Source of the DNA: Salinirussus salinus
GTDB taxonomy: Archaea; Halobacteriota; Halobacteria; Halobacteriales; Haloarculaceae
Direction: 5' to 3'
Assembly (NCBI RefSeq): GCF_009831455.1
Contig: NZ_WOWO01000004.1
Coordinates: forward strand, 558,001-622,000
DNA: 64,000 bases
Shown: positions 39,732-48,427 of the stretch, piece by piece
Position numbering within the stretch: the stretch's first letter is position 1
Layout of the letters: each line of letters starts with the position of its first letter
Program-made: the position numbers and the translations under genes
The notes under the pieces: generated by a model
Databases searched by the model: none
The model's input: only the letters and a program-made list of their open reading frames with translations
Told to the model about the DNA's origin: nothing

Positions 39732-39823
39732 CCGCAGCTAACGCTGCGGGGGTGCGTACCAGCGGCTCCTAGTGCGCTCAGCGCGCACGAAACCGCCCGT
39801 TCGTTCCACTATCAGGAACGAAC
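39732..39823. other. Three tandem hairpins upstream of the tRNA array
   Basis: CCGCAGC/GCTGCGG (39,732-39,749), GTGCGC/GCGCAC (39,772-39,788) and GTTCGTTCC/GGAACGAAC (39,799-39,823). They precede the first tRNA on the minus strand and could be a leader, terminator series or recombination site. Confidence 0.5.
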
Positions 39824-40292
39824 GCAGACCAAACTGCCGCGAGCCTTATCCAGCACTCTCGCGTGACGCTTGGGAGCGGATGAGCTACTGGATGAAGACA
39901 GGCGACAATCCCGTGTTCCCCAGCCCCTGACGGGTAGTCCGCGTGGGGGTCGGGTTATGCGGGTGAGAGGGTCCGGCGATCGCCGGATTGCGTCGAACTC
40001 TCGTAATTGAGGTCGACGCAGTCCCAGCGAATGCCGACCAGTCTCTCCGCGCGCTGGGCGTGTAGGTACTCGCCAAACACGCGGCCCGTGGCTAAGCGAG
40101 AACGAGCACGCCGCGGTTTGAGGCGAGTATTGACCATGCTGGGGAACTCTCCGTTTACGTGGGTTGTTTCGGACGTCAATATGGGATATCGTGGCAATTG
40201 TATTAAAATTGGTCAGGGTATGATAATCACAGGCATGGCGAAGTAGGGCACACAGCGATTCCAATCTCACCAATATCTTTTTAAACACATCA
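39824..40292. other. Gap without a recognised gene
   Basis: About 470 bases. A minus-strand frame at 39,955-40,197 (with GRVFGEYLHAQRAERLVGIRW) has coding-like composition but no family and is probably a remnant. A TATA-like TTTTTAAAC lies at 40,277-40,285 before the broken regulator. Nothing else is seen. Confidence 0.35.
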
Positions 40293-40778
40293 GTAGACTC
40301 GGAATTACTGAGGGAAGCAGCACTACGAGTTGTCGACTGTTTAAGTGACCGCTCCCACGCCGTTGGCGAGTTAGCCGATGCGATCGACAAGAGTCAAAGT
40401 TGGACATCGGAGGTCGTCAGTGATCTTGAGGACGAACACCTCGTGGAACGAAATGACGGAGTGCGGCTGGCCAACACGTACGAAGCGACACTGCTTGCCG
40501 AGTTCCTCACACGCTATACGTGCGAACCGAGCGAGACAAAACGTGATCTCCCGGCACAGTTCTACGGGTTCACCGAGTGAGGCGTCGGGGTTTTCCACGA
40601 CTACAAGTATCTCCGTGGGCTCCCGGTTGCCCGCGCCCTCTACGAAAACACGCGCAAAACCGAGAAAATCGAACGGCACGAATCGGCACCGCGCCCGGAG
40701 CTTCCTGAAGCCGTTGCGAAAGCGCTTGAGTTCGACGAGCCCGATCTCGACGCCATTGATGTCGGCACAATCCGGTAG
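40293..40778 (+). pseudogene. Broken winged-helix regulator
   Basis: The first part reads LREAALRVVDCLSDRSHAVG, then SWTSEVVSDLEDEHLVERND (winged helix) and LLAEFLTRY. After 40,556 an extra T shifts the frame, and the next frame gives FYGFTE, a TGA at 40,579, then ALYENTRKTEKIERHESAPRPE. The last part matches the C terminus of the regulator at 17,529. No start codon is present. It is a chimeric, dead gene at the border of the mobile region. Confidence 0.7.
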
Positions 40779-41005
40779 CTCGTCGTCGAACTCCGTGCGG
40801 CACTCGCCGCCCTCGAGCCTCCGCTTCAGGAGTGCTGATCTCTCTTCGTCGACCATCGCCTCCCTGAGCAGACGGGCCTTTTCGACGACGCGCTCGGGGC
40901 GAAGAGCCGCGGGGGACGAGTGGATGCGGCCACCGGGGGCTGGTCCTCCGGGTAACGTACCCGACACCTGAGGAATTAGGCCTCGAATACCGCTCTGTAC
41001 AACCG

Positions 41006-41018
41006 GCATATATATACA
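41006..41018 (+). promoter_or_regulatory. TATA box of the beta-propeller gene
   Basis: GGCATATATATAC lies about 30 bases before the ATG at 41,041, which places transcription start at or next to the start codon (a leaderless message). The 262 bases before it (40,779-41,040) hold no clear gene. Confidence 0.6.
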
Positions 41019-41040
41019 AAGTAACTCGCAATGGCAGGTC

Positions 41041-43458
41041 ATGCGACATGAGGGGGTAATCTATCGCCGGTCGCTTCTGAAGACGATCGGTGCGGGGGTG
41101 GTGGCGGGTGGCGCACTCTCCAGCGTGGGTGCCGTCCGGGCTGCACAATCTGACCCGTTCGTCCTCGATTGGACACGCGAGATACGGCCGCCGGACCGGA
41201 ACACCGGGTCAGCGTACGGGGTCGCATACGACGCCGATACGCAACGTTCTGCGGTCGTCGGGTGGGCCCAGGAGAGAGACGAAAACCGACCGAACGGTCT
41301 CATCGCTGTCCTCACGCCACGAGGGGAGATACGCGCTCGACGGACCATCGATGACGCGCAGCTTTTCTCTGCCGTTCCCACGCCGGGAGAGGACGGTGCC
41401 TTCATCGCCGCTGGCCGGTCGTATTCGGAGGACAGTATGGGACTCTCTCTGGTCGGGTTCGACGACGACGGGTCGATCAGGTGGAACCGGACTCACGGGA
41501 CGTACCGGGATGTCAGACGCGTATCCGTCGAACCCGCCCCAAACGGCGGCGTCTTCGTCGTGACCGGACTCCGCCAGTCCGAAGAGGGCGAACGAACCGG
41601 CACGGTACTCAGGTTCTCCTCCGGCGGCGAGTTCGAGGCAGAGCAAACCTTCGCTGACTTGAGCCAGGTCAGCAAAATACGCCGGGAAGCCGACGGCACG
41701 TACGTTCTCATCGGGTACCGGTCCGACGGGGGCGAGAACTCCACCCCGGTCGTCGTCAAACTCGACGAGCGCGGGGACACACAGTGGTCACATAGTCTGT
41801 CCGGCTCGCACGACGTGTACGACATTGCACTCACCGAGAGCGACCAGCACCGGTATCTCGCGAGTTCGGTCTCCGGTGACCCCGAGACCTACGGGGGAAC
41901 GCCGGTCCTCACAGCGATAACCGGTGCCGGACGAAGGGCGTGGCAGCAAAGCTACGACCCCGCCGTTGCTGGGCGTCCCAGTTCGGAGGCTGTTCCCACC
42001 AGCATCGTCCGGCTCGACAGCGACCGGTACGTGGTCTGTTGTTCCCTGCTCGGTCTGCCAGTCAGACCGTGGCTGCTCGAAATTGACGCCCAGGGCGAGG
42101 TTTCTTGGAGTAACGTGTACCCGAACGACCAGTCCCGCGGGATCAACGACGCCTTGCGTGACAGCGGAGGCGACGTTCTCGTGGCCGGCTTCAAATCCGT
42201 GTTCTCCAATGCCGACAACAACTACGACAGCGACGAAACCGGTGGTGCGTGGGCGGCCAAGTTCTCGACCGAATCCTCGGAAGAACGCCGACTTGACGCA
42301 CTCGAACCGGCAATCGAGCGGAAGCGCGGGGTCGCACGCGAGATAGATAGCGCTGCCATCCACTTCTCGGAAGCAGACGACGTCGAGCGGATGCTCGCTA
42401 CCTTTCGCGAGGAGGTCCGTGCCGGAACCTTCACCGACGTGGACGTCCCGAAGGAGGCGATCCGGCGCCACGAACTCGGCGAACGGGTGACGCTCAGACT
42501 GCTCGAGAAAACTGGCGAAGCCGAGACAATAAACGGGGAGCAGATCGCCGTCCGGACGACCAGCTTCGGGATACAGCTGGGTGTCTCGCTTCTGATGATG
42601 ACGATGAGTATCAAACGCCTCCTCGACGATTCAGCGTACAGTAACCTTGGCCCGGCAGACAGGCTGGTCATCGACGATATCGATGAGGTGCTCGGGGAAC
42701 TGGTCTCGGTGGTCTTCTCCGCTGCCCGGCAGTCCGGGGTGCTGGCAGAGATCAGGGACACCGCACAGCAGGTGTACTCGGGTCTCGCGGAGGGACGGTT
42801 CGACGGTCCCGACGAGTTCACCGACGCCCTGTCCGACTCGGTCGCGGCGACTGTGTCCAACCTGTCGCTCCAGCAGACGATCGAAACCGGTGACGGGATG
42901 TCGCTACTCGGGACCGGCGACCCAACCTACGGACTGTCGACGGGGCTCCTCGACGAACTGACGAACGCCGAGCGGAGTCTGTCCCATCTCGACGCCGAGC
43001 TGAGCGCCGAGACAGTCGAGTCTCAGGGGCTGGCAGGGACTCTCGCCGGTGCCCGGACGGCAACGACGCAAGCGCGTCGTCAGGTCGACCGCATCGCGGC
43101 GACGACCGACACGTTTCTCACGGAACTGGAAAACCGGCTGGACTTCCTCGGCATCGCGACGAACGTGTACGACCTGTTCAGCGCCGCTGAAGATGGCGCC
43201 CCGCTCTGGCGGGTCGTCGGGACGCTCTCGACGCTTCTGGCGAAGGCGGGACTCGCTGTGGCGACTGTTCGACTGATCGGGACCTTCGTCGGTGAACTTT
43301 CGATCCGGCTGATGATGACCGCCAACGCCCGTGGAGTTGTCGGCGTCACACGGGGCGACCCGGTCGGGCTGGACGACATCGCTGCCGCGGTGCCGGATGT
43401 CGACAGGATCACCGACCGCCTCGACGCAGCCGAGCGGCGGTGGGGTGGTGTTGTGTGA
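41041..43458 (+). CDS. Tat-exported beta-propeller-like protein with helical C-terminal half
   Basis: 805 residues. Seen: a twin-arginine signal YRRSLLKTIGAGVVAGGAL at the N terminus, then repeated blades (residues 40-415) with phrases such as GSAYGVAYDAD, GLSLVGFDDDGSIRWNRTHG, GGVFVVTGLRQS and GGDVLVAGFKS, typical of PQQ/WD-like propellers. Residues 425-805 are helical and coiled-coil-like with hydrophobic stretches near 500-520 and 735-760, perhaps surface anchors. It overlaps the next gene by four bases (GTGA), so the two are co-translated. Its ligand or enzyme activity is not visible. Confidence 0.65.
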   Translation: MRHEGVIYRRSLLKTIGAGVVAGGALSSVGAVRAAQSDPFVLDWTREIRPPDRNTGSAYGVAYDADTQRSAVVGWAQERDENRPNGLIAVLTPRGEIRARRTIDDAQLFSAVPTPGEDGAFIAAGRSYSEDSMGLSLVGFDDDGSIRWNRTHGTYRDVRRVSVEPAPNGGVFVVTGLRQSEEGERTGTVLRFSSGGEFEAEQTFADLSQVSKIRREADGTYVLIGYRSDGGENSTPVVVKLDERGDTQWSHSLSGSHDVYDIALTESDQHRYLASSVSGDPETYGGTPVLTAITGAGRRAWQQSYDPAVAGRPSSEAVPTSIVRLDSDRYVVCCSLLGLPVRPWLLEIDAQGEVSWSNVYPNDQSRGINDALRDSGGDVLVAGFKSVFSNADNNYDSDETGGAWAAKFSTESSEERRLDALEPAIERKRGVAREIDSAAIHFSEADDVERMLATFREEVRAGTFTDVDVPKEAIRRHELGERVTLRLLEKTGEAETINGEQIAVRTTSFGIQLGVSLLMMTMSIKRLLDDSAYSNLGPADRLVIDDIDEVLGELVSVVFSAARQSGVLAEIRDTAQQVYSGLAEGRFDGPDEFTDALSDSVAATVSNLSLQQTIETGDGMSLLGTGDPTYGLSTGLLDELTNAERSLSHLDAELSAETVESQGLAGTLAGARTATTQARRQVDRIAATTDTFLTELENRLDFLGIATNVYDLFSAAEDGAPLWRVVGTLSTLLAKAGLAVATVRLIGTFVGELSIRLMMTANARGVVGVTRGDPVGLDDIAAAVPDVDRITDRLDAAERRWGGVV

Positions 43459-44573
43459 GCGACCGCATCCTCCAGTTGCTCGACGCGCTCTCGGCCGCGG
43501 TCTCGGAGGGGGCGTTTGACGAGGCACAGGCGCTCGGAGACGAACTACAAGCCGAGTACGCGAACCGACGCGAGGACGACGTGGGCCGGGCAACCAGAGC
43601 CCGTACGCTGTTAGCCAGCGCGGAATCACACTCCGTCGCGGATGCCACTGCGTTGAGCGATGCGGTCCGGGTTGGCGGTGGCACGCGCATCACCAGGTCG
43701 ATCGTCTTGCTCACGGTATCGACGCTCGCAGAGTCACACGAGGCTCTCCGGGACAACGGCCAGCTCGAGGAGACGGTTGCAACGGCCGAGGCAGCCATCG
43801 AGGAACTGGTGCTCGCCGAACGGGCTGCGGAATCTTCCTCGGCGGACGCCGACGAGGTGATCGGTGCATCTACGGTTCCGCCGAGCCTCGCGATCCGGGG
43901 AGTCTCTATCGGGGACGCTGACACCGCTCCCGGGACCGTTTCCGTCTCGACCACAGTCACGAACGCCGGCGACCGGACCGCGACCGGGGTCACGCTCTCG
44001 TTTCATCCGCCCGATGGCGTGACTGCGGCCGAGGACCGCCTTCGCCTGGGCAGCCTCGAGCCGGACAAGTCGGAAACAGTCGACACGACGGCGAGCGCTC
44101 GTGCGGGAGGTGTCTACGCCGTCGGGGTGCGCGCCACTGGCGAGAACGTGAACGCGGTCCACAGGACGATGACGGTAACCATCCCCGACCCGGACGACAG
44201 CGAGGGCCCGTTCGACCCGCCAGGTTCGGACAGCCAGACACCCGAGAACCCGCTGGGCCCTCCAGGGCTGGACAGCCAGACATCCGAGAACCCGCTGGGC
44301 CCTCCAGGGCTGGACGGCCAGACGCCCGATGGGAAGACCACCACTGCCGGGTCGAGCCCTACTCCGTTTCCCCGTGACGAGGCCACTGTCACCGAAACGG
44401 CAGCCGAAACAGCCGACAGTACGAGCGTGCCGTCGACCCGGAGCAGGTCCAGCGACGAGGCGGCGAGTACCGCCGGGGGAGGCAGTCCCGGGTTTGGCGC
44501 GTTGAGTGCGCTGACCGGTATCGGCTATCTCGCATACCGCGCCCTGTCTGGCGATACTGAGTCCGACGAGTAA
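43455..44573 (+). CDS. Secreted or surface protein with CARDB-like domain and C-terminal anchor
   Basis: 372 residues from the GTG at 43,455 inside the previous stop. Seen: a helical N-terminal third, then a CARDB/NPCBM-like beta domain (VSVSTTVTNAGDRTATGVTLSF to AVGVRATGENVNAVHRTMTV, about 155-235), a Pro-rich direct repeat (ENPLGPPGLDSQT twice), a Ser/Thr linker, and GGGSPGFGALSALTGIGYLAY, a PGF-CTERM-like anchor. No signal peptide is seen at the N terminus, so the product may be exported otherwise or misassigned. It is coupled to the propeller gene, and probably forms a complex with it. Confidence 0.6.
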   Translation: MSDRILQLLDALSAAVSEGAFDEAQALGDELQAEYANRREDDVGRATRARTLLASAESHSVADATALSDAVRVGGGTRITRSIVLLTVSTLAESHEALRDNGQLEETVATAEAAIEELVLAERAAESSSADADEVIGASTVPPSLAIRGVSIGDADTAPGTVSVSTTVTNAGDRTATGVTLSFHPPDGVTAAEDRLRLGSLEPDKSETVDTTASARAGGVYAVGVRATGENVNAVHRTMTVTIPDPDDSEGPFDPPGSDSQTPENPLGPPGLDSQTSENPLGPPGLDGQTPDGKTTTAGSSPTPFPRDEATVTETAAETADSTSVPSTRSRSSDEAASTAGGGSPGFGALSALTGIGYLAYRALSGDTESDE

Positions 44574-44640
44574 GACCGTTCAACTCGTCCCACCCGGGCC
44601 GGGCACCGTCGAGGGCGGCGGTCATCTCCTCTCAAAGCTT

Positions 44641-44780
44641 CTCCTGAGGCTCGTGAAGCAGCGGGCGATCGGCGTCGGCGACACACGGACCGTGGTTGAT
44701 GCGATGATCGACAGGGGTGGTACTGTGCTTCTGACAACTACGCGAAGACCCTGCAGACGTTCGAGGCGCGTTCCGGGTGA
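44641..44780 (+). pseudogene. Relic of a DUF3368 PIN toxin C terminus
   Basis: In frame: LLRLVKQRAIGVGDTRTVVDAMIDRG, then after a one-base shift WYCASDNYAKTLQTFEARS and a stop. It matches the end of the PIN toxin at 28,199 (KQGAIGGDDARTIIDAMIDEGWYC). The gap 44,574-44,916 holds nothing else. Confidence 0.7.
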
Positions 44781-44916
44781 CGACCCGGGGTGACCGGCAC
44801 TGAGTCGTTGCTGTCCTGTACTATCCGAGAAACGGCGACCTCGGGATCGGGGACTCGGACGCGGAGACGGCACCAGTTTCCCAGCCCCGGACCGACACGC
44901 CGGGGCCCGAGGACAG

Positions 44917-45711
44917 CTACTCGAAGTACCCGAGTATCTCGGCCTTCACGTCAGTGAAAGCATCCGCGGTCCGGTCGCGCGGCCGGGCGATGTCGACGGT
45001 GACCTCGTCCAGGACAGTCCCGGGTCCCTCGGAGAGGACGACGACCCGGTCCGAGAGGTAGACCGCTTCCTCGATGTCGTGTGTGACGAACAGGACGGTC
45101 TTTCGGGTCTCGCTCCAGATGTCGAGCAGTTCGCTGTGGAGCGTCGTCTTCGTCCGTGCGTCGACCGAGGCGAACGGTTCGTCCATGAGGAGGATCGGCG
45201 GGTCGACTGCGAGCGCGCGTGCGATGCCGACGCGCTGGCGCTGCCCGCCCGACAGCTCGCGCGGATACGCATCGGCCTTCTCGGCAAGCCCCACGAGGTC
45301 GAGACAGTACTCGACCCGGTCCCGTTTGCTCGTGCCGGCAGGCGCCCCCACCTCCTCGAGGCCGTACCTGACGTTTCCCGCGACGGTCCGCCACGGGAAC
45401 AGCGCGTCGTCCTGAAAGACCATCCCGCGGTCGGGTCCCGGTCCGGTGACCGGGGACCCATCGACGCGCGCTTCCCCCGACGTTGCCGACTCCAGGCCGG
45501 CGATAATCCGGAAACAGGTCGACTTCCCCGAGCCGGACGGGCCGACAATAGAGACGAAGGCGCCACGCTCGACGTCGAAGGAGATGTCGCTGAGCGCCTC
45601 GACCGGCCCGCTCTCGCTCCGGTAGGTCTTGGACACGCTGTCGACGGCGACCTGTGGGCCGTCGAAGTCCGACCCGGCTGTCCCGTCGTCGGATGATGAC
45701 ATCTCACTCAC
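44917..45711 (-). CDS. ABC transporter ATP-binding protein (SsuB/TauB/NrtD type)
   Basis: 264 residues. Seen: Walker A GPSGSGKST (about 58-66), signature LSGGQRQRVGIARAL (about 153-167), Walker B ILLMDEPFASVD, and the H-loop THDIEEAV, all in the normal order. This class of ABC ATPase drives uptake of sulfonates, taurine, nitrate or similar small molecules. It is encoded next to the permease gene (spacing 6 bases) and the lipoprotein-type binding protein, in one operon. Confidence 0.9.
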   Translation of the reverse strand: MSEMSSSDDGTAGSDFDGPQVAVDSVSKTYRSESGPVEALSDISFDVERGAFVSIVGPSGSGKSTCFRIIAGLESATSGEARVDGSPVTGPGPDRGMVFQDDALFPWRTVAGNVRYGLEEVGAPAGTSKRDRVEYCLDLVGLAEKADAYPRELSGGQRQRVGIARALAVDPPILLMDEPFASVDARTKTTLHSELLDIWSETRKTVLFVTHDIEEAVYLSDRVVVLSEGPGTVLDEVTVDIARPRDRTADAFTDVKAEILGYFE

Positions 45712-45717
45712 GGTCGG

Positions 45718-46539
45718 TCACCGCCACGCGAGCGCCCGGCGCTCGACAGTCTTGATCGCACGGTCCGAGAGCAGGAACAGGACGCCGATCACGAGCATGT
45801 AGGCGATCACGACCTCCATCCGCAGGAAGTTCGCAGCGTCCCACAGGTGCTGTCCGATGCCGGGGACGCCGAGCAGTTCGGCGGCGACCACGACCATCCA
45901 CGCCTGGCCGGCCGCGGTGCGGAACCCGGTGAACAGTTCCGGCATCGCCGATGGAACGACGACCTTTCGCACGAGCCCGAGGTCGGATTTGGTGCCGAGC
46001 GACTGCGCCACCTCGAGCAACTGGTCGTCGACGCTGTTGACGCCCCCTTCGGCGTTGTAGTAGTTGATCCAGAACGCGACGATGGCGATGATGAAGGCTG
46101 CTCCCTGGTCGTTGAGCCCGAACCAGATGATGGCGAAGGGGATCCACGCCAGCGGCGGCACCGGGCGGAGGACGCTCGCGACGGTGCCGACCGTGTTTTC
46201 GGCGGTCTTCGACCACCCGACGGTGATACCGACGGCCATCCCGAGTGCAGACCCGACGAACAACCCCGGGATGTAGTGGCGCAGACTCTGGACCGTGAGC
46301 TCGAACACCAGCCCGGAGGCGAGGTCCGAGACCAGGACGGCGGCGACGGCCGGCGGGCGGGGAAGCAACGTGCGCGGCGTGAGCAGCGCGGCCCCCCACC
46401 AGACGAAGACGAACGCGGCGAGCGCCCCGAGTTGCAGGGCGAGCGTGCGCCAGTCCTCCAAGCCAAATCGGCCGCTGGCCGGGTACCCCAGTCCGCCGAC
46501 GTCGGTGTCGGTTTCGGTGTCCGTGCTACTCGCCATCAC
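45718..46539 (-). CDS. ABC transporter permease (SsuC/TauC type)
   Basis: 273 residues. Six or so membrane segments, with the EAA-loop type region near VAQSLGTKSDLGLVRKVVVPSAMPELFTGFRTAAGQAWMVVVAAE. The N terminus is a short acidic tail. Start ATG at 46,539 overlaps the stop of the binding-protein gene by 14 bases. Together with the ATPase and binding protein it forms an uptake system for an aliphatic sulfonate-like or other small substrate. Confidence 0.9.
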   Translation of the reverse strand: MMASSTDTETDTDVGGLGYPASGRFGLEDWRTLALQLGALAAFVFVWWGAALLTPRTLLPRPPAVAAVLVSDLASGLVFELTVQSLRHYIPGLFVGSALGMAVGITVGWSKTAENTVGTVASVLRPVPPLAWIPFAIIWFGLNDQGAAFIIAIVAFWINYYNAEGGVNSVDDQLLEVAQSLGTKSDLGLVRKVVVPSAMPELFTGFRTAAGQAWMVVVAAELLGVPGIGQHLWDAANFLRMEVVIAYMLVIGVLFLLSDRAIKTVERRALAWR

Positions 46540-47575
46540 TCACCTGTTCGTAGAAGGAGTGGTCGAACACGTCGCTCTCCGTGAGGTCCCTGTCCACCGA
46601 CCCGAGTTGCTGGTGGAAGTCGTTGTACACGAGCGACTTATCCACGATCCGGTGGGGGTTGGAGATGAAGTTCGACGCCGGCGAGTTGATCGCCCGGAGA
46701 GCGACCGCTTCGGGGAGCACGTCGGTCCCGACCACCTCGCTCGCCATTCTCGCTGCTTCCTCGCGGTTCTCGTGGATGAACTCGGTCGCGCGGACGTGGA
46801 CGTCCACGAGCTCTCGGACCAGGTCGGGTTGGTCGTCCACCAGCGACTGCGACGGCTGGAGGACCGCTCCCGGCTGTCCCGGCATGATCTCGTCCGCGTA
46901 CAGGAACGGCTCCATGTCACTCTCCGGATTGGTCTGGAGCTGTGTCGGGATCGGCTCGATGGCGCTGCCGGCGTCGGCCTGGCCCGAGGCGAGCGTCGAC
47001 TGGAGGGCGCTCGGGCTTTGGCCGGCGATCTCGACGACGTCGAGGTCGAGCCCGAGCCGCTCGGTGAGCCAGAACCGCAGGAACACGTCCGGCGTCGACC
47101 CCGCGGGCAGCGTCGCGAACCGCGGCTTCCGGCCCTTGTCCTGGCGGAACCGCTCGAAGGCGTCGGAACCGTGTCGGTTCCAGTACCGTCGCCACTCGGC
47201 GCTGCCGACCATCACGTTCGGCTCGACGACGTTCGCGGCGACGACCTTCGACCGGACGCCGTTCGCGACCGCGACCATCCCCGGACTGATGCCGACGTAG
47301 GCCAGGTCCAGGTCCCCGGAGGCGTACGCCTGGACCAGCGGTGGCCCGCCGCCGAACGTCTTCACCTCGACGGCCGGCCCCAGGTCGTCGTACCATCCCT
47401 GCCGGTCGATGACGAAGTACTGCATCATCGGGAACACGTTGAGCGTTCCGAGCGTGAGCGAATCCGGGCTCGCGCTGGACGAACCGAGACAGCCCGCCAA
47501 CCCGGCAGACAGACCGGCAACTGTCGCACCGCTCGCTCGAAGCATCGTCCGCCGTGTCAGGCGCTCTGAAGTCAC
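46526..47575 (-). CDS. Substrate-binding lipoprotein of the ABC transporter (SsuA/NrtA-like)
   Basis: 349 residues from a GTG at 47,575. An in-frame ATG at 47,626 exists, but the TATA box TTTATAAGG lies inside that extension (about 47,613-47,622), so transcription should begin near 47,590 and the GTG is preferred. Seen: twin arginine LTRRTMLRASG, lipobox GLAGC, then GTLNVFPMMQYFVIDRQGWYDD and AYASGDLDLAYVG as in NMT1/SsuA-like binding proteins. The substrate cannot be read; acidic residues dominate. Confidence 0.83.
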   Translation of the reverse strand: MTSERLTRRTMLRASGATVAGLSAGLAGCLGSSSASPDSLTLGTLNVFPMMQYFVIDRQGWYDDLGPAVEVKTFGGGPPLVQAYASGDLDLAYVGISPGMVAVANGVRSKVVAANVVEPNVMVGSAEWRRYWNRHGSDAFERFRQDKGRKPRFATLPAGSTPDVFLRFWLTERLGLDLDVVEIAGQSPSALQSTLASGQADAGSAIEPIPTQLQTNPESDMEPFLYADEIMPGQPGAVLQPSQSLVDDQPDLVRELVDVHVRATEFIHENREEAARMASEVVGTDVLPEAVALRAINSPASNFISNPHRIVDKSLVYNDFHQQLGSVDRDLTESDVFDHSFYEQVSDGE

Positions 47576-47816
47576 TGCGAGTGGGTAATCGCTTCGGGAA
47601 TAAACACCCTCCTTATAAAGCGACATTTACGTCTATCAGCGACGCGTCGCGAGCCGGGCCCACCGAACGCTCCCCGTCGTTTCGCCACGGACACTCCGAC
47701 TGCCCCACGTCTGAGGTCGCCGTAACCCCAACGCACGTACCGGCAACAAACACCGCATCATCGCGGCCCGGCGCCGGAGAACAGCTTTATCCACGCTTCC
47801 ATCGAAATCCGACCCG

Positions 47817-48266
47817 ATGTACGACCGGATCCTGCTCTCGACGGACGGCACAGTCGCCTCCGAGGAGGCGGAATCCCACGCGCTCGCGCTCGCGGAGGCC
47901 ACCGGCGCCACTCTCCACGCCCTCTACGTCGTCGACGAGGACGTCGTGACCGCCTACAGTGGCGACGAGTACGTCGACGAGGCCGAGGGGCCGGAACACG
48001 GCCTGGCGGAACGCGGGGAGGAGACGCTCTCGCGGGTCGGGAGCGATGCGGCCGACGCCGGCGTCGAGTTCGTCGACGCCATGGAGACCGGCCAGCCCGC
48101 CGAGACGATCGTCGACTACGCCGAGGAACGCGACGTGGACCTGGTCGTCCTCGGGACGAAGCGACGGGCGGAGGAGTACCGCTCCCTGCTGGGCAGCGTG
48201 ACCGACCGCGTCCTCCGGCTGACCGCCAGACCGGTGACTGTCGTCAAGACCGAAGTCGACGACTGA
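47817..48266 (+). CDS. Universal stress protein (UspA family)
   Basis: 149 residues. Seen: YDRILLSTDGT at the start and DLVVLGTKRRAEEYRSLLGSVTDRVLRLTARPVTVVK near the end, the ATP-binding G-2x-G-9x-G(S/T) type loop of UspA. Haloarchaea carry many copies. It is divergent from the ABC transporter operon. The stress it senses is unknown. Confidence 0.9.
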   Translation: MYDRILLSTDGTVASEEAESHALALAEATGATLHALYVVDEDVVTAYSGDEYVDEAEGPEHGLAERGEETLSRVGSDAADAGVEFVDAMETGQPAETIVDYAEERDVDLVVLGTKRRAEEYRSLLGSVTDRVLRLTARPVTVVKTEVDD

Positions 48267-48427
48267 CGGAGGCCCGCCCTCTACACGCGGATACTGCCAC
48301 TCGCATATGCGGATGCCACGCGGCACACCGCCGAGCCGGGAGCGACTGTCACGGACCCACTCCCGTCCCCGGGCTGCTCGGTCCGGGGGCGACGGGACGC
48401 CCGCGACGAGACGCCCGGGGCGACCGC

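Noticed and set aside
39955-40197. Minus-strand frame of about 80 codons
   Set aside because: No family, no start context and no partner; probably a remnant, so only mentioned in the gap entry.
1-41000. Integrase or attachment sites marking the element
   Set aside because: No tyrosine or serine integrase motif was found in this window, so element limits cannot be set from sequence.
40371-41042. Minus-strand frame over the broken regulator
   Set aside because: The plus-strand sequence has a recognisable relation to other regulators, while the minus frame shows no domain; only its first part might be a remnant.
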